64,000 nucleotides of DNA, taken from NCBI GenBank assembly GCA_032164245.1, contig JAVMKO010000001.1:163919434-163983433 (forward strand), written 5' to 3'. Position 1 is the stretch's first letter. Each line of letters starts with the position of its first letter. The translations under genes and the position numbers were made by a program. This DNA comes from Sternotherus odoratus. Taxonomy: Eukaryota > Chordata > Testudines > Kinosternidae. The notes beneath the pieces are model-generated. The model saw only the letters and a program-made list of their open reading frames with translations, was not told where the DNA came from and did not search any database. Positions 34,548 through 47,281 of this stretch are shown here, in pieces.

Positions 34548-35243
34548 GGGCTTGATTACACTTACAGCTTTATAGCGGTTTTGGTTATACCAGGCGTCAA
34601 ATACAGCTATTAGGATAGCGCTTTAGTGTGTCCACACTTAGACCCACCAGCGGTATAGCATTGCCACATTTTTGGCACTTGCAGCGGCATGGGGAGTGGT
34701 GCATTATGGGCAGCTATCCCAGCATTCAGCTGGGTGCAACGTGCTTTTCAAACGAGGAGGGTGAGGGGGAGCATGTTGTGTGTATGCAGATGGAGAGAGT
34801 GAGTGGATTTTTGGCGTGCTGAGAGTGTGTCAGCACACTGTCTTTTAAATGCAGTTCCTCCTAATCTTCTATTTCACACTGGCTCACTCAATAAACATTT
34901 GCATTGTTGATTTGCCAAGTTAAAGATAAGCTCTGAAAACGTACTTCCACATTCCTCCAGCCGAGTTCAAAACAAAGGGAAGGGAGACTTACTTGGCTTA
35001 AATGGCTTAGGGGCATCTCCAGAGATCACTCAAAGCGCAGTATTGTTAATACCGGTTTACACTGGAGCTAAAGCATATCTCCCAATACGCTACCGCTGTT
35101 AATCCTCTGGCAAGGAGGATTGCCAAGACCAGTATAAATGTGGACTTATAGAAGTCTACGTGCCTCGCCAGTCTGGACGGGTAGCGAGTTATAGCACTCC
35201 TGGTGGCTTTATAGAGCTATAAAGTGCCAGTGTAATCAAGCCC
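34548..35243. mobile_element. Complete non-autonomous DNA transposon (696 bp)
   Basis: The ends GGGCTTGATTACACT and, in reverse complement, GGGCTTGATTACACTGG form the inverted repeat, and adjoining 'gctttatagc' pieces extend the match. The flanks 'gcttgcg' and 'gcttgct', just outside 'ta' or 'ata', may be an eroded 7-8 bp duplication, which would favour hAT, but this is not secure. The interior has no transposase; it includes 'gtgcattatgggcagctatc'. An inverted, truncated copy is at 15594-15947. Confidence 0.75.
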
Positions 35244-35290
35244 ATAGCTTGCTTACAGTATATAAATCCTCCTTTCATACTTCCACTTGT

Positions 35291-35482
35291 GGGGGAGGGA
35301 TAGCTCAGTAGTTTGAGCATTGGCCTACTCAACCTAGAGTTATGAGCTCAGTCCTTGAGGGGGCCATTTAGGGATTCTGGGGCAAAAATCTGTTGGCTTG
35401 TTTAGTTGGGGATCAGTCCTGCTTTAAGCAGGGGGTTAGACTAGATGACCACAGTCCCTTTAAACCCTGATATTCTATGAAA
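35291..35482 (+). mobile_element. Turtle tRNA-derived SINE with CR1-type tail
   Basis: The 5' part is tRNA-like: an A box 'tagctcagtag' (about 35301-35311) and a degenerate B box 'gagctcagtcc' (about 35344-35354). Then follow 'gggggccatttaggg', 'ggggcaaaaat', 'cctgctttaagcaggg' and 'gactagatgacc'. The 3' end, 'aaaccctgatattctatga', is the tail shared with CR1-family LINEs that supply the reverse transcriptase. Order and wording match the Pol III/SINE family described from cryptodiran turtles. It is the single best clue to the organism. Confidence 0.9.
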
Positions 35483-37597
35483 ATTAATAGTAAGACAAAG
35501 CAAGATAGTTGTTCATTTCTTGTAACTGAGAAGCCATAGCCTTTTTTAAAATTGCAAAGCCTAAACTCAAATCTAGAATCTTCTACTCCATGCTCCCCTA
35601 TCAGTGATCCTGCTCCTCACATTCCAAGAAGAGGTTGCTGAATCTTCCCGGCAAACTATGGGGAAGCAGCCTGACCTCTTGTTTTTACATCCTTGTAATT
35701 CAGTGATGGGCTGATAGGGCTCAATCCTGGGAATCAAAGGAACTGAAGGAAGGCAGAACCTCCAGGAGCTGCTCAGCACCTTGCAGGCTTGATTCTTTAT
35801 AGGACAAGCAATTCTGGGCCAGCTCTGAGTAAGCAGGCAAGCAGCCAACCTCTTCTCTGAATTGCGGGGATGGGATCCTATCAGCTCTTATGGGAAAACA
35901 ATGCAACTATTGCAATAAACGCAAAAGGTAGAAAGTGACAACCTCAGGCCTGCTAACCCAACCTGACAGAGCCAGAGCCTCAACTGATGTGAATCAGTGA
36001 AGATTTCAATGGATTTACACCAGCTGAGGATCTGGCTCTCAAACACTGATGTTTGGTTGGAAGGATGCAAATGCCCCAGGTTCAGACTGGCTCAGATTTC
36101 TACTCAGACTTAATTTTAGATCCATTCTGCTATTATTTATTCAAAGATGTGAATGAGATATAGATGGTCTTTATTGATTGCCAGCTTTCCCCTCTTTGTA
36201 ATATGCCTTCTCTTTCTTGAACATCTCACAATTGCTGTATGACTGTATTATGGCTCATGTGTGTGTGTGTGTATGTATACAAAATGGTGATTTTTTTCCC
36301 CACCCAGATCTAATCTTAATTTCTCTACACTCACCACAGAGAAACCTACAAATTCCAAGCTGTGAGTACACTAAGTTGCATCTACCCTGCTGCAATGCAC
36401 ACTACACACATTTTTTAACCAGGATAGTAAACTGTGGCCTTAAACTGATGTCCTAACATACGTCGATAGTCTTGTATGGTCCTCAGTAAACTTTGATGTC
36501 TCTGTATGTTGCAAGACCTTTCAATTCTGTCTTGCTCCATTTACAATACGTGTGATAATGTAGTCACCCTCTCTTTTTAATCTCTGCAACATACAACTAG
36601 CATGGCAATGAAATAGTTGATATGCAATAATTACTGTAAGTTCCTCATCTTGTGGGTGATCAGTTAAACAGGCTAATAAGCAAGAGTTATTTGTTACTAT
36701 ACCTTTGGCAAAAGAAGGAGGGTAAGAGATTAACCCAAAAAGTGTCACTTTCTATGCCTAAGAAAAAAAGCTACACTATGCCTACAGTACCTCCTTGTGG
36801 TGAAGAAAAGTCCCTCAGCGCAGAATGTCTGGAATGGCGAAACCAAGAAGCACAGTAATTTCAAATAATTTTTATTGTAAAAGCATTTGTTTAAAGCCAC
36901 TGTACTGAGTGTTTGGAGTGTGTCTGTGTTAGTACAGTACCACCCACCTAGACCGCCTGCCTGACTTCTGTTTCAGTCTCCTAAATTCTTTATACTATGT
37001 GACTATGCATAAAACAATAGCAGACAGCCCGTTTCTGTCCGCCAATCTGTGTCTTGTCACTCAACAAGTGGAAAGCAGGAGAACATCAGAACAAAAAGCA
37101 AAGTTAATAGGCCCCACAAAAGCCATAAATGCTGAGAAAATAAAAACAGCTTTTAAAAAACTGGGCAGATGAATGTCATTTTCTCATGATGTGCTTGTAG
37201 CCTCACACCCTTGGGGCCTCATTTTGAAACTGGCTGAAAATCACTGCAGGATGAAAGGATGAAGCGGCACATAAGTGTTCTGTATAATTAGTTTGGATAT
37301 AGTACATTGAGACATAGAAGGTCAATAATTACTGCTGGGCGAAGTATCTCATGCTAGATTTTAAAGGATGAAAAACATTTCTAGTTGCCTCACAATATCC
37401 AGTGAGAACATTTCTGAGACTGGGATGTACTGAACAAAAGCAGATAAATAAAAGTACTTTGGTTGTCCTTTTTTTCCTGGTGAAACATAACGTTATTAAA
37501 AATTTAAATATTTAGACTTTTTGTGACCAATTAATGTTCAGCAGTGTGGATATTAAATCTCTTTGCTGAGTTTCATTTCTGGATTGTCAAAGCCACA
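35483..37597. other. Unrecognised non-genic DNA
   Basis: No gene is recognised. It contains a small palindrome (35970-36039), a GT run (about 36257-36275) and short featureless open frames. Confidence 0.45.
35970..36039. repeat. Short imperfect palindrome
   Basis: 'gccagagcctcaactg' on the left is mirrored by 'cagctgaggatctggc' on the right, around 'gatttcaatggatttacacc'. It belongs to the dispersed fold-back repeats. Confidence 0.5.
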
Positions 37598-37605
37598 TGT
37601 CCAGA

Positions 37606-37725
37606 TAGGGTGACCAGCTGTCTCTATTTTATAGGGACAGTCCTAATTTGGGGGTCTTTTTCTTATATAGGCTCCTATTACCCCAACCCTGTCCTGATTT
37701 TTCAATTTGCTGTCTGGTCACTCTA
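37606..37725. mobile_element. Short hAT MITE (120 bp) with perfect 8-bp TSD
   Basis: The ends TAGGGTGACCAGCTG and, in reverse complement, TAGAGTGACCAGACA are inverted repeats. The octamer tgtccaga flanks both sides exactly (37598-37605, 37726-37733). The TA at each end could suggest a TA target, but the longer duplication outside it shows that TA belongs to the element and makes it hAT. Confidence 0.88.
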
Positions 37726-37792
37726 TGTCCAGAGCCCTGCAAAACCCTGAAAGTATTGATTCTACAACTTAGGAAATGGTGTGGTGACAAAA

Positions 37793-38045
37793 GAGGTTTT
37801 GTCTACACTGCAAAAAGGAGTGTTGTTTTAAACTGAGATATCTAACGTGAGATAGTCATTTTAGTGTAAAGTCCTAGTGGAGACAAGGCCCAGGTAATTT
37901 TTAACATTGACTTGGTGAGTCAAAGTAGCCCCTGTTCCCCCTAAATGGGATTTGCTTTAACTAGCTATAAGGAGGTGAAAACTACAATGTCTGTCTCCAT
38001 GAGGATATTCTATCCAGATAGCTATGTCAATGTAAACACACTTTA
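37793..38045. mobile_element. Probable MITE of the 'gtctacact' type
   Basis: The left end 'ggttttgtctacactgc' and the inverse of 'gtggagacaaggccc' at about 37877-37891 look like related termini. The sequence continues with 'aggaggtgaaaactac', 'tgtctccatgaggat' and 'tatgtcaatgtaaac'. Limits and class are inferred from resemblance to other MITEs in the window. Confidence 0.4.
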
Positions 38046-39720
38046 TTTTTCATTGAAGCCATGGCCCCCAGTGTGCTTTTAGGAAGCAACCGACAGGCAT
38101 TGTGCAGAGCGAATTTCACACACAGCTTCACTCCGAAAAAGGTTATTCCTACACTATACAGAAATTAGCTGTGTTAATTTGCTAACTAAAACCAAGGAGA
38201 ATTGGGATTTTGACCCTCAGATCTTTATTCATACTAATTAGTTTCATTAGCATCTTGATGTCTGACTGAGGCAGGAAGGTATAGGATGGAAATCGTGTCT
38301 GTTGCCAGGCATTTGGACGATGGCACGGCAGTATCAAGATCATCTGTTGGGGTAGTTTATACGGGGGCCGTTTACCAAAATGTTTCCCAAACCCTGGGTT
38401 CCTATGAGATCCATCACTGCTCCTGAATTCTCAAGAAATAAGAGTGGCTTATTGGGCCTTTTATTTTCTGTGGCTGGACAGAAGAATGTCCCTAAAGAAA
38501 GCTGAATATTAAAAATAACTCCATTTCAAATACTTTGCAAATAAACCTGCTGAGTTCAGGTCACCCTGATTCATGGGATCCCATTTATTTGCCTGTATGC
38601 AGACAACTGCTGGGTAGTGCTCCTAAAAGCTTTGTGAACATCTGCGGACTCCCTTCTGTTAACGATGAATATCCATCTCTGCTATGATTTAATTTAATGG
38701 GGAATGAAAAGAGATATGTAAGTAGGACAGGAGCTTTGAAGAAATCAAAAGAGCTGCCTCTCCATCCTGCAGTCTCGCTCATCAAATTATTCCCTGAGCA
38801 CAAGTGCTTTCATGAGCTCATCTTCCCTTTGCATTAGCCATGGAAAGGAGCACATGCTATAGCTTCTTAAGGGACATAGCACAGCAAAGATGCTCCCTCT
38901 GTTCTGTGGGAGGGATTGGGAAACCCAAGAAATGTAGTGCCTCCCAGAGAGACCATGGTAGTGATGCAACTCTAAACTGTCCCCAGCACAGGCCAGCACT
39001 TGAATGACACAATCCAGTTGTTAGCAAAGAAAACAGGAATAGATAGTAGTGTGCCACGTGCAGGAAGTTAATGTTTCTGAAGAAATGTCATTCTGGAGAT
39101 TACCAAAGCGTAATCTACAGTTAAAAGTTATAGTGGCATAGCTCTGTTGGTCAGCGGTGTGAAAGAAACCACTTCCACAGCCGACATAGCTATGCCAATG
39201 AGACTCACAGTGTGGGTGAGGCAGCTATACCCACCTATGTGTTGTTAATGTAGCTATCATCACTTTGGGAGGTGATTTTCTTGCACTGACAGAAAAACAC
39301 TGTCAGTGGACACTGCATCTACAGGAAGGAGCTAGGTCATTCTAAACTCTATAGGGTAGACATTGCCTAAATTTTGTGTATTTGTTTTCTTAACTCTAAC
39401 ATTATAGTGACATTCGTTTTTTAATGTAACCTCTTTTAATTTAACTTCCCTTTCTATTTTTAACAAAACACTTTTTAGTACTTTACAGACTTCTCAAGAT
39501 GATGAAATGGGTTTAAAGGTGTCTCAGTGACGCAACACGGCTTGTTTTAAACATTGCAGTGTAAACTAACAAACTCTAGGGTTAGATGTAGCTGGAAACT
39601 AATATTTGTGTCCTGTTTAGTTTTTACACTGAAATTTACAATCGTTTTGTTAACACGTTTGGTAACACGTGGTAAAACATGACTAAAAATCTCAGTATTA
39701 ACAAACTCTAAGTGAAATAT
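38046..39720. other. Mostly unrecognised non-genic DNA
   Basis: No gene is recognised. A stretch at about 39105-39360 ('agtggcatagctctgttg', 'catagctatgccaatg', and at its end 'tagggtagacattgcc') resembles a decayed MITE of the 'gtctacac' type, but I cannot place both ends. Confidence 0.4.
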
Positions 39721-39868
39721 CCTTAACTGAGGCATCTTCAACTGAGGAAGCCTTAATCTGAGAATGCTTAACAAAGGCTACCATAATGCAGGAGTCCTTA
39801 ATTAACAATCTTTATCCTGGTGTCCTTAAGCAAAGGGTCTTTAACTCAAGATGGCTTAATAAAGACAC
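39721..39868. repeat. Degenerate 15-bp minisatellite
   Basis: Consecutive 15-bp units start at 39721, 39736, 39751, 39766, 39781 and 39796. After one 13-bp unit they resume at 39824, 39839 and 39854. Units read 'ccttaactgaggcat', 'cttcaactgaggaag', 'ccttaatctgagaat' and 'gcttaacaaaggcta'. The common part is 'ycttaayt', and degenerate copies may run on to about 39905. Divergence between units is high, so the array is old. Confidence 0.75.
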
Positions 39869-39905
39869 TGATTCCACTTAACTAAGCCACACTTAATGCA
39901 GAAGG

Positions 39906-41932
39906 CTTTGAGTTCTAAAGGTATCTCAGCCACAGCTAATCTGCACATATCCCACTTTCCAAAACATCATAGATTTAGGGAGCACTTTAAACAAAAACAT
40001 AGTATGTATTTCCAAAGTGCATGCATGGATGTATCATCTTTAAACTCCAATCAGAACTTTACAAAAACATTGGCTGTTGTCTTCAAACTTGAATTGCCTT
40101 GCTTTCCTTGATGAGGTAGATAGAAAAAACTCAGTTTGAAATTTTTAAGCCATTTATGATCTATATGAACAAAACAAGTCAATCAAAACAGATGGCAGAA
40201 ATATATTTTTTGAAACTCCCATTAATAACAACTGAACTAATTTGGCTTCAGCTTTCTAAATTGGTCACCTTTGAGCTGAGACCAAACCTGGGAAGTTTCA
40301 TCCTTTTAAAAAAAAATTGTGAAAAAGTTATGAGTAATTGAACAAGTAGCTAGAATTGAAACCACATCTCAGTCTTAACTATTGCAATTACTATCTTTGA
40401 GTGTTGCAATAAAAAAAATAATAAACAGAATGGAATGGTGAGATATGCATCAACAAATTTGACTGGCTAGGGTGCAGGGCATTCATTATCTGGACATTCC
40501 CTGTACCTACAAACTGAAGTGCATCACCCATATACAAAATAATAACTCTGGGGTTTTTTTTCATGTTCCCTTTATAAAAGAAATTACAATCTCTGAAAAA
40601 GGAATTTTTTGGTTATGAAGCCTGGTCAGGTTTAATGACCCTGCGAGGGTGGGGGCCTTCAAGTCATCAGCGCTTTCCAGCAAGTCGCTAACCCCCAGGA
40701 AATGCTGTGCTCCTAGATCACTACTACATAAGTAATGTTGGATTTTTTAAGACAGTTTCTCTCAGCCTCTTTTCCACGTGGGGAGGGACAAAATCCCATA
40801 CTGAGTTTGTGGTGAAGGCGTGGAGCAATCTGGGAATTCGATAGCTCTTATTCTCCCCCACCTCCCACAACCCCTCAGCCATATGGAGAACAACACACCC
40901 TATTTCTGCCCCTCTGTGACTAAAGTACATTGAGCTGAAGGTTTTGGCATGTCAACAGTCATGAAGATCTGGAGTCTGTAGGATGACATGTAATCAACCT
41001 GGGGCCTAGAACATGACTCAAGCGCTGCATGATTGCAGTGCAAAAACTTAAAGCACCAGTCTAACTGCTATACTAATCACAGACATTTTTATTGCAAAAA
41101 TATCCCATTGGTGCCATTACTATCCCCATTTTTAACTCATGAGAAAGTTGGGTTTATAAATATATTTCACACCGAAGACAAGAGTGACTCTCAGTGGAGT
41201 TGCTTGAGTCAGCCAGCAACATGCACATTATCTATGTAGAATATCAACCTACTGGCAGATGTAATTAGTGAGTTTGTATAACACAGAGGGTAAGTTCTAT
41301 TCCCACGTGAATTTTGAAATGACAGTTTGTCTTCATTTAGCCTGTGGTTTGCCTAGTTGGGCTTGCCCCTGTGAAGTGGTTCCATGTGCAGCATGACAGT
41401 CGCAGAGGTGCTGCACTGCAGTGGGTGACGGGGATGGTACGTGAGGTCTAACCACAGAGCTTCGATACATTTTAGTGGTTGAATATTTAAGCTCTCTTTA
41501 TCCAATTCCTGAAGCGATGTGTTGTACAATAGTTTTATTCCTACCATGCGCACGTATGTGCACACACACACACACACACACACAAAACCAGTGCCTGATT
41601 GCTACATAGTGCACATCAAAATCCCTGAGCTCATTAGTAAGTTGATCACAAGCATTTTAAATTGGGTGCTCAGCCATTAAAGGGATTACAAAATAGAAAA
41701 GGGTGGTCACTTGATTGGCTCAACATTTCCATCTGTCTGATTTTAGATGCAAGGGTGTTTTACACGGTGGAATGACAAATTAGACTGTTCTACGCTAATG
41801 CCTGGGCTAAAGAAGGAGCAATAGGGAAGGTGAGCCTTATAGAGTTTTAACCAAATGGAAATACAAGGGTCTTTAAAACAACAACATACCGCTGGTCCCT
41901 TAAACAAAAATGTTATTAAAAGTAGTATGTAC
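39906..41932. other. Unrecognised non-genic DNA
   Basis: No gene or mobile element is recognised. A CA run lies at 41563-41584. Confidence 0.5.
41563..41584. repeat. (CA)n microsatellite
   Basis: About eleven CA units, with an interrupted 'cgtatgtgc' just upstream. Confidence 0.9.
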
Positions 41933-41940
41933 CTATAAAA

Positions 41941-42848
41941 CAGTGGTTCCCAAACTTTAACAACCCACGAACCCCTTTCACTAAAATGTCAAGTCTCGTA
42001 AATAAATATTTCCAGGGATTTTTCTCCTTTACCTGAGCATAAATTATAAACAGAGTGATCTTGGAAATATAAAATTTGTTTTTATGATATGCTTATTACA
42101 CATTATGTATTAATTATTATTAATCATTACAGTATTTTTATTACATTATAAAATGGCAACATTCTTCCAAGATCTCACTTTTGTAGCTTGTATCACTTTT
42201 GATTAAGCCTGTTATAAGACAAGGCTCCAACAGAGGTGCCAATAGAAAAATGGGATGCAGGGATGAAGCCCGCATGCACCCCAGGGTCGGAAAAGTGGGG
42301 GGACTCATGGGGGGCCACCAGAAACAGGGAAGGACCTACAGGGGTGTGTGCCAACACAGGGGCGGCATATGACCCTCGTCTTCGTTCCTCCTACCCCATA
42401 CTGGTGCCTCTGGCTCCTAAATTTCATCAAGGAGTATCAGATATGAAACAGCATGAAAGTATTTAAGAAGCCAACCCAAAGAGTTTCTCCTACACAAGCA
42501 TTCAGGTCTTGAGCAGTCCAGGCAAACAACACACGTTACAATAAAGCTTAAACTTGTCCTTCATAATAATTGAAAAACAACACTAGCAGCCTATTTCATT
42601 TTAAAAACAGCAAAAAATATTCACCCCCCTTTCTAATTCATATAAGGAGTCTTGAAGTTGAAATCTCCTCAGTGTGATAGAGATGCTTGTTTTGATATGC
42701 TTCGCTCATGGAAGTTCCCAAGGCTCCGGACTGCTGGCCCCATGCTCCCCGGAGTCCCTATGGACAGCTCTGTCAGCCGTTAGGGATTTTTTTCTCAAGA
42801 ACCCCCTATAACGTTTCTTGAATCCCCAAGGTTTCACAAACCCCATAT
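41941..42848. mobile_element. hAT transposon fragment, left end intact
   Basis: The terminus CAGTGGTTCCCAAACTTT is a classic hAT end. The adjoining octamer ctataaaa has TA in the centre, as at other CAGTG-type insertions here. The text 'tatttccagggatttttctc' and 'ttggaaatataaaatttg' continues the element. The right part ends in 'aaggtttcacaaacccc', which may be an eroded right end, but no repeat of ctataaaa is visible. No transposase frame is open. Confidence 0.65.
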
Positions 42849-43368
42849 AGAGTTACAAAAGATGGTAATGCCAAAGGAGTGTGCAACAGGAGCACTCAGC
42901 TCAGTTTCATTTTGTACTCAAACCGTCCAAAGTACTTATGACAAAATTACATGTTTAAAGTTCAACATCTTTTGATCGGATATCTCGTTTCCTAGATATA
43001 TATAGCCCATAATAATTGCCCCGTATTCTGTGAAGCTCTCTATTTACTACTTTTTCTGTGTAAAATATTTTTGTATGTTCACACAGTTAATGGAAAATAA
43101 GTATTCAGTGAACATTATGCCACTTTACCCCATGTGATGTAGAAAAGGGCCTATCATAACACACACATATAACTGGGTAGAATTAAGATCACCATGGGAC
43201 CCTTTAATATGTAAATTATGACTTTAGAATATAAGACCCACTTTCACAGAGGTACTTAGGCACCTATACCTCAGACCTAGGCATCTAAGCCCCAGTTAAA
43301 GGCACCACAGCAATCCACAAAACACCCACTTGGCTGCTGCATAAACCTGTAGGCACCTAAACTCACCC

Positions 43369-43628
43369 AGCATGTCTACACTGGAATTAAAAACTCATTG
43401 TGGGGCCTTGTCAGGTGACCCAGGCTTGCGGGGCTCAAGCTAAGGGGCTGTTTAATTGCAGTGTAGATGCTTGGGCTGAAACCTGAGCTCTGGAACCCTC
43501 CCACCTCACAGGGCTCTAGACCCTGGGCTCCAACCACCACATTAAACAGTCCCTTAGCCTGAGCCCTGCCAGTCTGAGTCAGCTGGCACGGGCCAGCTGC
43601 AGGTTTTTAATTGCAGTGTGGACATGCT
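43369..43628. mobile_element. Fold-back MITE of the 'gcatgtctacactg' type
   Basis: The ends AGCATGTCTACACTGGAATT and, in reverse complement, AGCATGTCCACACTGCAATT are inverted repeats. The body is a fold-back: 'taaggggctgtttaattgca' on the left pairs with 'acattaaacagtccctta' on the right, and 'gagctctggaaccctccc' with 'tagaccctgggctccaacc'. A related element is at 47282-47474. No clear target duplication is seen. Confidence 0.75.
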
Positions 43629-44107
43629 CTTACTGCCTACATTTTTGCTGTAGAAGTTCCCAAGTTTTTGTCTCTGGGTATGCGCGCTGCTGCTTGCTGG
43701 TAGGCATTTATTTCTTGCCTAAACCCCACACAATGCACACCCTGGAGGAAGATAGGTGGAGGAGTTTCTCTCTCGTCTGTGGGGCACGATCTGGTAGATG
43801 TGCTCAGGGATCACTTACCAGATTGGGTCCCATTCAAAATCTAACCAGAGGAGGTGATAGTGGTGCCACCAGCATCCACCTTCTAACCTGTATCTCAGTG
43901 GATAGACCACTGTCATTCACCCCACCTTGAGCTTTGTGTATGGCTCTGTATAAATAATAATCTCAAATCTGAATTTCAGAGATTTTATATATTTTAAATC
44001 TCAAATTTAACATTGACTCAATGGACAATTCTTCAGAAAAGAAACCTTAAGAATTCACCCATAGTCCATTAGCATAACTTTGAGGCCCGCAGTGCCCCAT
44101 ATGCTGA
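43629..44107. other. Unrecognised non-genic DNA
   Basis: No feature is recognised. Confidence 0.45.
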
Positions 44108-44395
44108 GGCTTAGTTTACACTTACAAATTAGATTGAGCTGACTACATTGTTTAGGGCTGTGAAAAATTTTGCACTCTGGGAGCCCTGGCTAGATTGACC
44201 TAACCTGCAATATAGACATGGTTAGGGTGATGGCAGATTTCTTCCATCAACCTAGCTAACACCTCTCAGAGAGGTGGATAAACTATATCTACAGGAAAAA
44301 CCTTTCCATAGATGCAGGAAGCAGTTTACTATGGCACTGTAGTGGCAGAGCTGCAGTATCATAACTGTGCTGCTGTGGCATCTATGACAGCATAA
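44108..44395. mobile_element. Probable decayed MITE
   Basis: The left end 'ggcttagtttacacttacaa' and internal 'tagattgacctaacctgc', 'tcaacctagctaacacctct' and 'gagaggtggataaactatat' resemble the 'agattgacct' type of MITE common in turtle DNA. The right boundary and target duplication are not resolved. Confidence 0.4.
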
Positions 44396-45693
44396 GAGAT
44401 GGGAACTAATTGGTATGGGCTCTAATTTGCATGAATGGTTGGTAAGTCATGTGGCTTTGCAATATATTGGATGGACCAGTTCCATTAAAAACAGGAACCA
44501 AATCAACCCTTTACAATTCATTCAAATCAACCAAATACTTCCTGACTTTCAAAACAAGAGGGGAACCCCTCTTAGACAACTCAGGCAGTTACTGAGAAAA
44601 CAGTGACAAAGAAAGGCCCAACTGCCCACCTTTCTGTGTGCTAGGGATCTGAGTGGAAGAGGTTTGCTGAGATGGTTCCTGATATTTTAAGTACCACGGG
44701 GGAGGCTGCTTGTTTTCCTTAACATTTTGTTTCTATAATAAGTCAAGTTGCTTTTTGGGTACTAGTTCCCACTTATGCTTGGAGTTTGCAAGTGCTGTCA
44801 CACTGTTATTAAGCACATTGCTTCTGTGAGAGGATTTTGCTAAAGTTTAGAACCAGAGCCAAGAGTGCTGCACTTTCCTTGCCAGTTTCATTCTGGGAAA
44901 TCCAGCCATTGCTCCATATACTGTGCATGTGGGTGGAGAGGAACTACAGCTCGGAAACTGACAGCACTGGCCAAATACTGACAGGAAATGACGTGGTCAC
45001 TGACTGAGCCCCACCTTTTCATCCTCCCAGCTACCACACCCTGGTAGATCATGTCTAGTTCTTTACTTGGCCTCCAGATGCACTCTGGGTAAGGGGCATT
45101 AGACCCTCCGCCATTTCAGATTTGGTAAGTACCAAGGACAAATGTAGTGTCTACCTTGGAAACTAGAAATGCATGAAGTAGGGAGAGGCAAACTAGCTAA
45201 TTTTGCCCTGAATACCATGGCTTTGAAAATTCAACCTCAATTCGCATGTTATTGGGTGTGCATTCCACGGAGAAGAAACTAAGGAAAGGAGCAGAGGGGA
45301 GGTGGCGAGAAAAACAGAGGGCTTAAATTAAAGGTGAGAGCAGGCAGAGTGAATAATAGAAGCTGTGACATAAAGGAACAGAGAGAAATTCTCATGAAAA
45401 GATGAGCATGATGTTGTCCTGACAAGGGGAGCAAATGAAGGAAGGTAATAACTTATTTAAATTAAATATCTGACACGGAATTAGCTACTGTGGCTACCCT
45501 ACACCAACAGACACTGCTTCGTATTTACTTACACGGTCACTGTCACTTTGAAACATATTAGCTAACCAAACTGAAGAGACTTTCAAATACATGTTAGGTT
45601 TGTTTCCTTTTATTAGACTGGGGGGTTTCCAAAGGGCTGCCACATTGCTGAAATAGTGATGTACAACCCCTGAATGAAAGATCAAACACAAAA
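44396..45693. other. Unrecognised non-genic DNA
   Basis: No gene is recognised on either strand. Confidence 0.45.
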
Positions 45694-45763
45694 GATGAAA
45701 TCCTGGCTCTACTGAAATCAATGGGAATTTTGCCATTGACTTCAATGGGGCCAGAAGTTCATC
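45694..45763. repeat. Short palindrome with 'gacttcaatggggcc' core
   Basis: 'gatgaaatcctggctct' on the left is mirrored by 'ggggccagaagttcatc' on the right, with 'aatcaatgggaattttgcca' and 'ttgacttcaatgg' between. It has the same layout as 274-349 and 49729-49800. Confidence 0.6.
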
Positions 45764-45789
45764 TATAGGCATTCTTTGGAACTATCTTC

Positions 45790-45872
45790 TGGTCTCATTT
45801 ACACAGAATCTGGAGTAATTCTGAAATCAATGGAGTTGTTCCAACGGTACAACTCAGATTCTGGACCCTTAT
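45790..45872. repeat. Short palindrome
   Basis: 'cagaatctggagtaattctg' pairs with 'cggtacaactcagattctgg', around 'aaatcaatggagttg'. It belongs to the dispersed fold-back repeats. Confidence 0.45.
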
Positions 45873-47281
45873 TTTTTTGGACGCAAACAGCCAAGCCACT
45901 GTTAGGCACAGGCGTTGAGAATGAAACAGTTGTTTAGCTGGAGTGCTGAATGTGGAATTATCTATGGCATTTACTTTTGCCTATGGCCATTCATTCCTCT
46001 TCCAATAAATGGTCAACCCACTGCAATAGTCCAGATCTTCTTTGTTTCCAGTCAAAAGCCAGGACATGTATAGGGCACTCATGTGTACAACACACAATAT
46101 GCTGCGGGCTGCCTAAGCATGCAACCTTGCTCCGATGGTTTCTACAGAGGTTTTGCAGGGGTACAGAATCATCAGCATACAGGTCCCACTTTGGCCATGC
46201 TTCCTCCCACCCTGGAATGCCCCCAGCACCTGCAGCTGTGGCACGGAGCTGGCAGTGCTGGATTTGCAGCAGTTGTAAAAGGACTCCTGCATCAAAGATA
46301 ATCCTGATAAAAGGAGGGATCTACACCTGCCTCACAGTCACTTTGGGCCAGCTTAGCTGCAACAAAGGAGCCCTAGGACCATGCTGACAGGCCATCGGGC
46401 TCCCAACAGCACTAACACTAGTGACACTGACCCAGTACAGAAACTTCTAAATATTTTTCTTGGTGGAGCCAGGCCGAGGAGCATCATTTGTACCCAAACT
46501 GGTTAGCACTAAAACCTCCATTAAACAGAACAGCAACAGGCTGAGCAAGAGGAGGAGTCTCTAGCCTTTTTTATGGCTTTCTCTGGAAACGCTCACAGTT
46601 TCGTTGTCATCAACCATCTACTAGGGTAAATTACAGGGCTAAAAATCTTGCAAAGAAACAGCTGAATAATCTTGTATACTGTCTACGCAACAGTGTTCTG
46701 AGGCGGAAGTCAAATATTTGAGGTTTGCCACAAACCAAGATGTAGCTTATTTACACTAACAAAAGGCACCCATGGAACGGTGGGGGCATGATGTGTTTAT
46801 CAATGCCAGATATTTACCTTGCCTTTTATAGAGAGAGACTTCCCACATGCACAGTTATGACCTATGTGGTTATATTGCTTCCATAGTACACATAATGAAA
46901 AGAGCTTCATTCTCTTTGAAACACAGAGACAAATCTGGGGATCCATAGCAATATTTTTATGATTCCTCTGTCTTCAGTTTCCTTCAGGGCTTTACATTGA
47001 TATGCACAGAGTGTAAAGAGAAAGGATGAGGTGTTTGATCGTGTAGCAAGCTAGTTGGAGACCAAAGTCATTAACAAACTGAGTAAAGTCTACGCATATG
47101 AACGGAGAATCTGTTTGACATAATGGACACTTAGTGACCAGCTAAGAGGAAAGGGATTTACCCTACCTTTCTATCAGGGAGCAGAGAAAAGGTCCCCAAC
47201 CTGGAGAACAAAGGGATAAGGTGTCAGATGGCTGTGTTAAAAGCCAAGCTCACAGAGACACACATCCATGACCTGGGACCA
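45873..47281. other. Unrecognised non-genic DNA
   Basis: A 145-codon open frame (45950-46387) has no recognisable domain or context and is treated as chance. Nothing else is recognised. Confidence 0.45.

Noticed and set aside
35291..35365. Stand-alone tRNA gene
   Set aside because: A and B boxes are present, but the sequence cannot form a tRNA cloverleaf end and continues into a SINE body with a CR1 tail.
37606..37725. Tc1/mariner element with TA duplication
   Set aside because: TA is at both ends, but the identical octamer tgtccaga outside shows an 8-bp duplication, so it is hAT.
45950..46387. 145-codon open frame as a gene
   Set aside because: Cys/Ser/His-rich but without recognisable motif or repeat of a zinc finger; no neighbouring exon.
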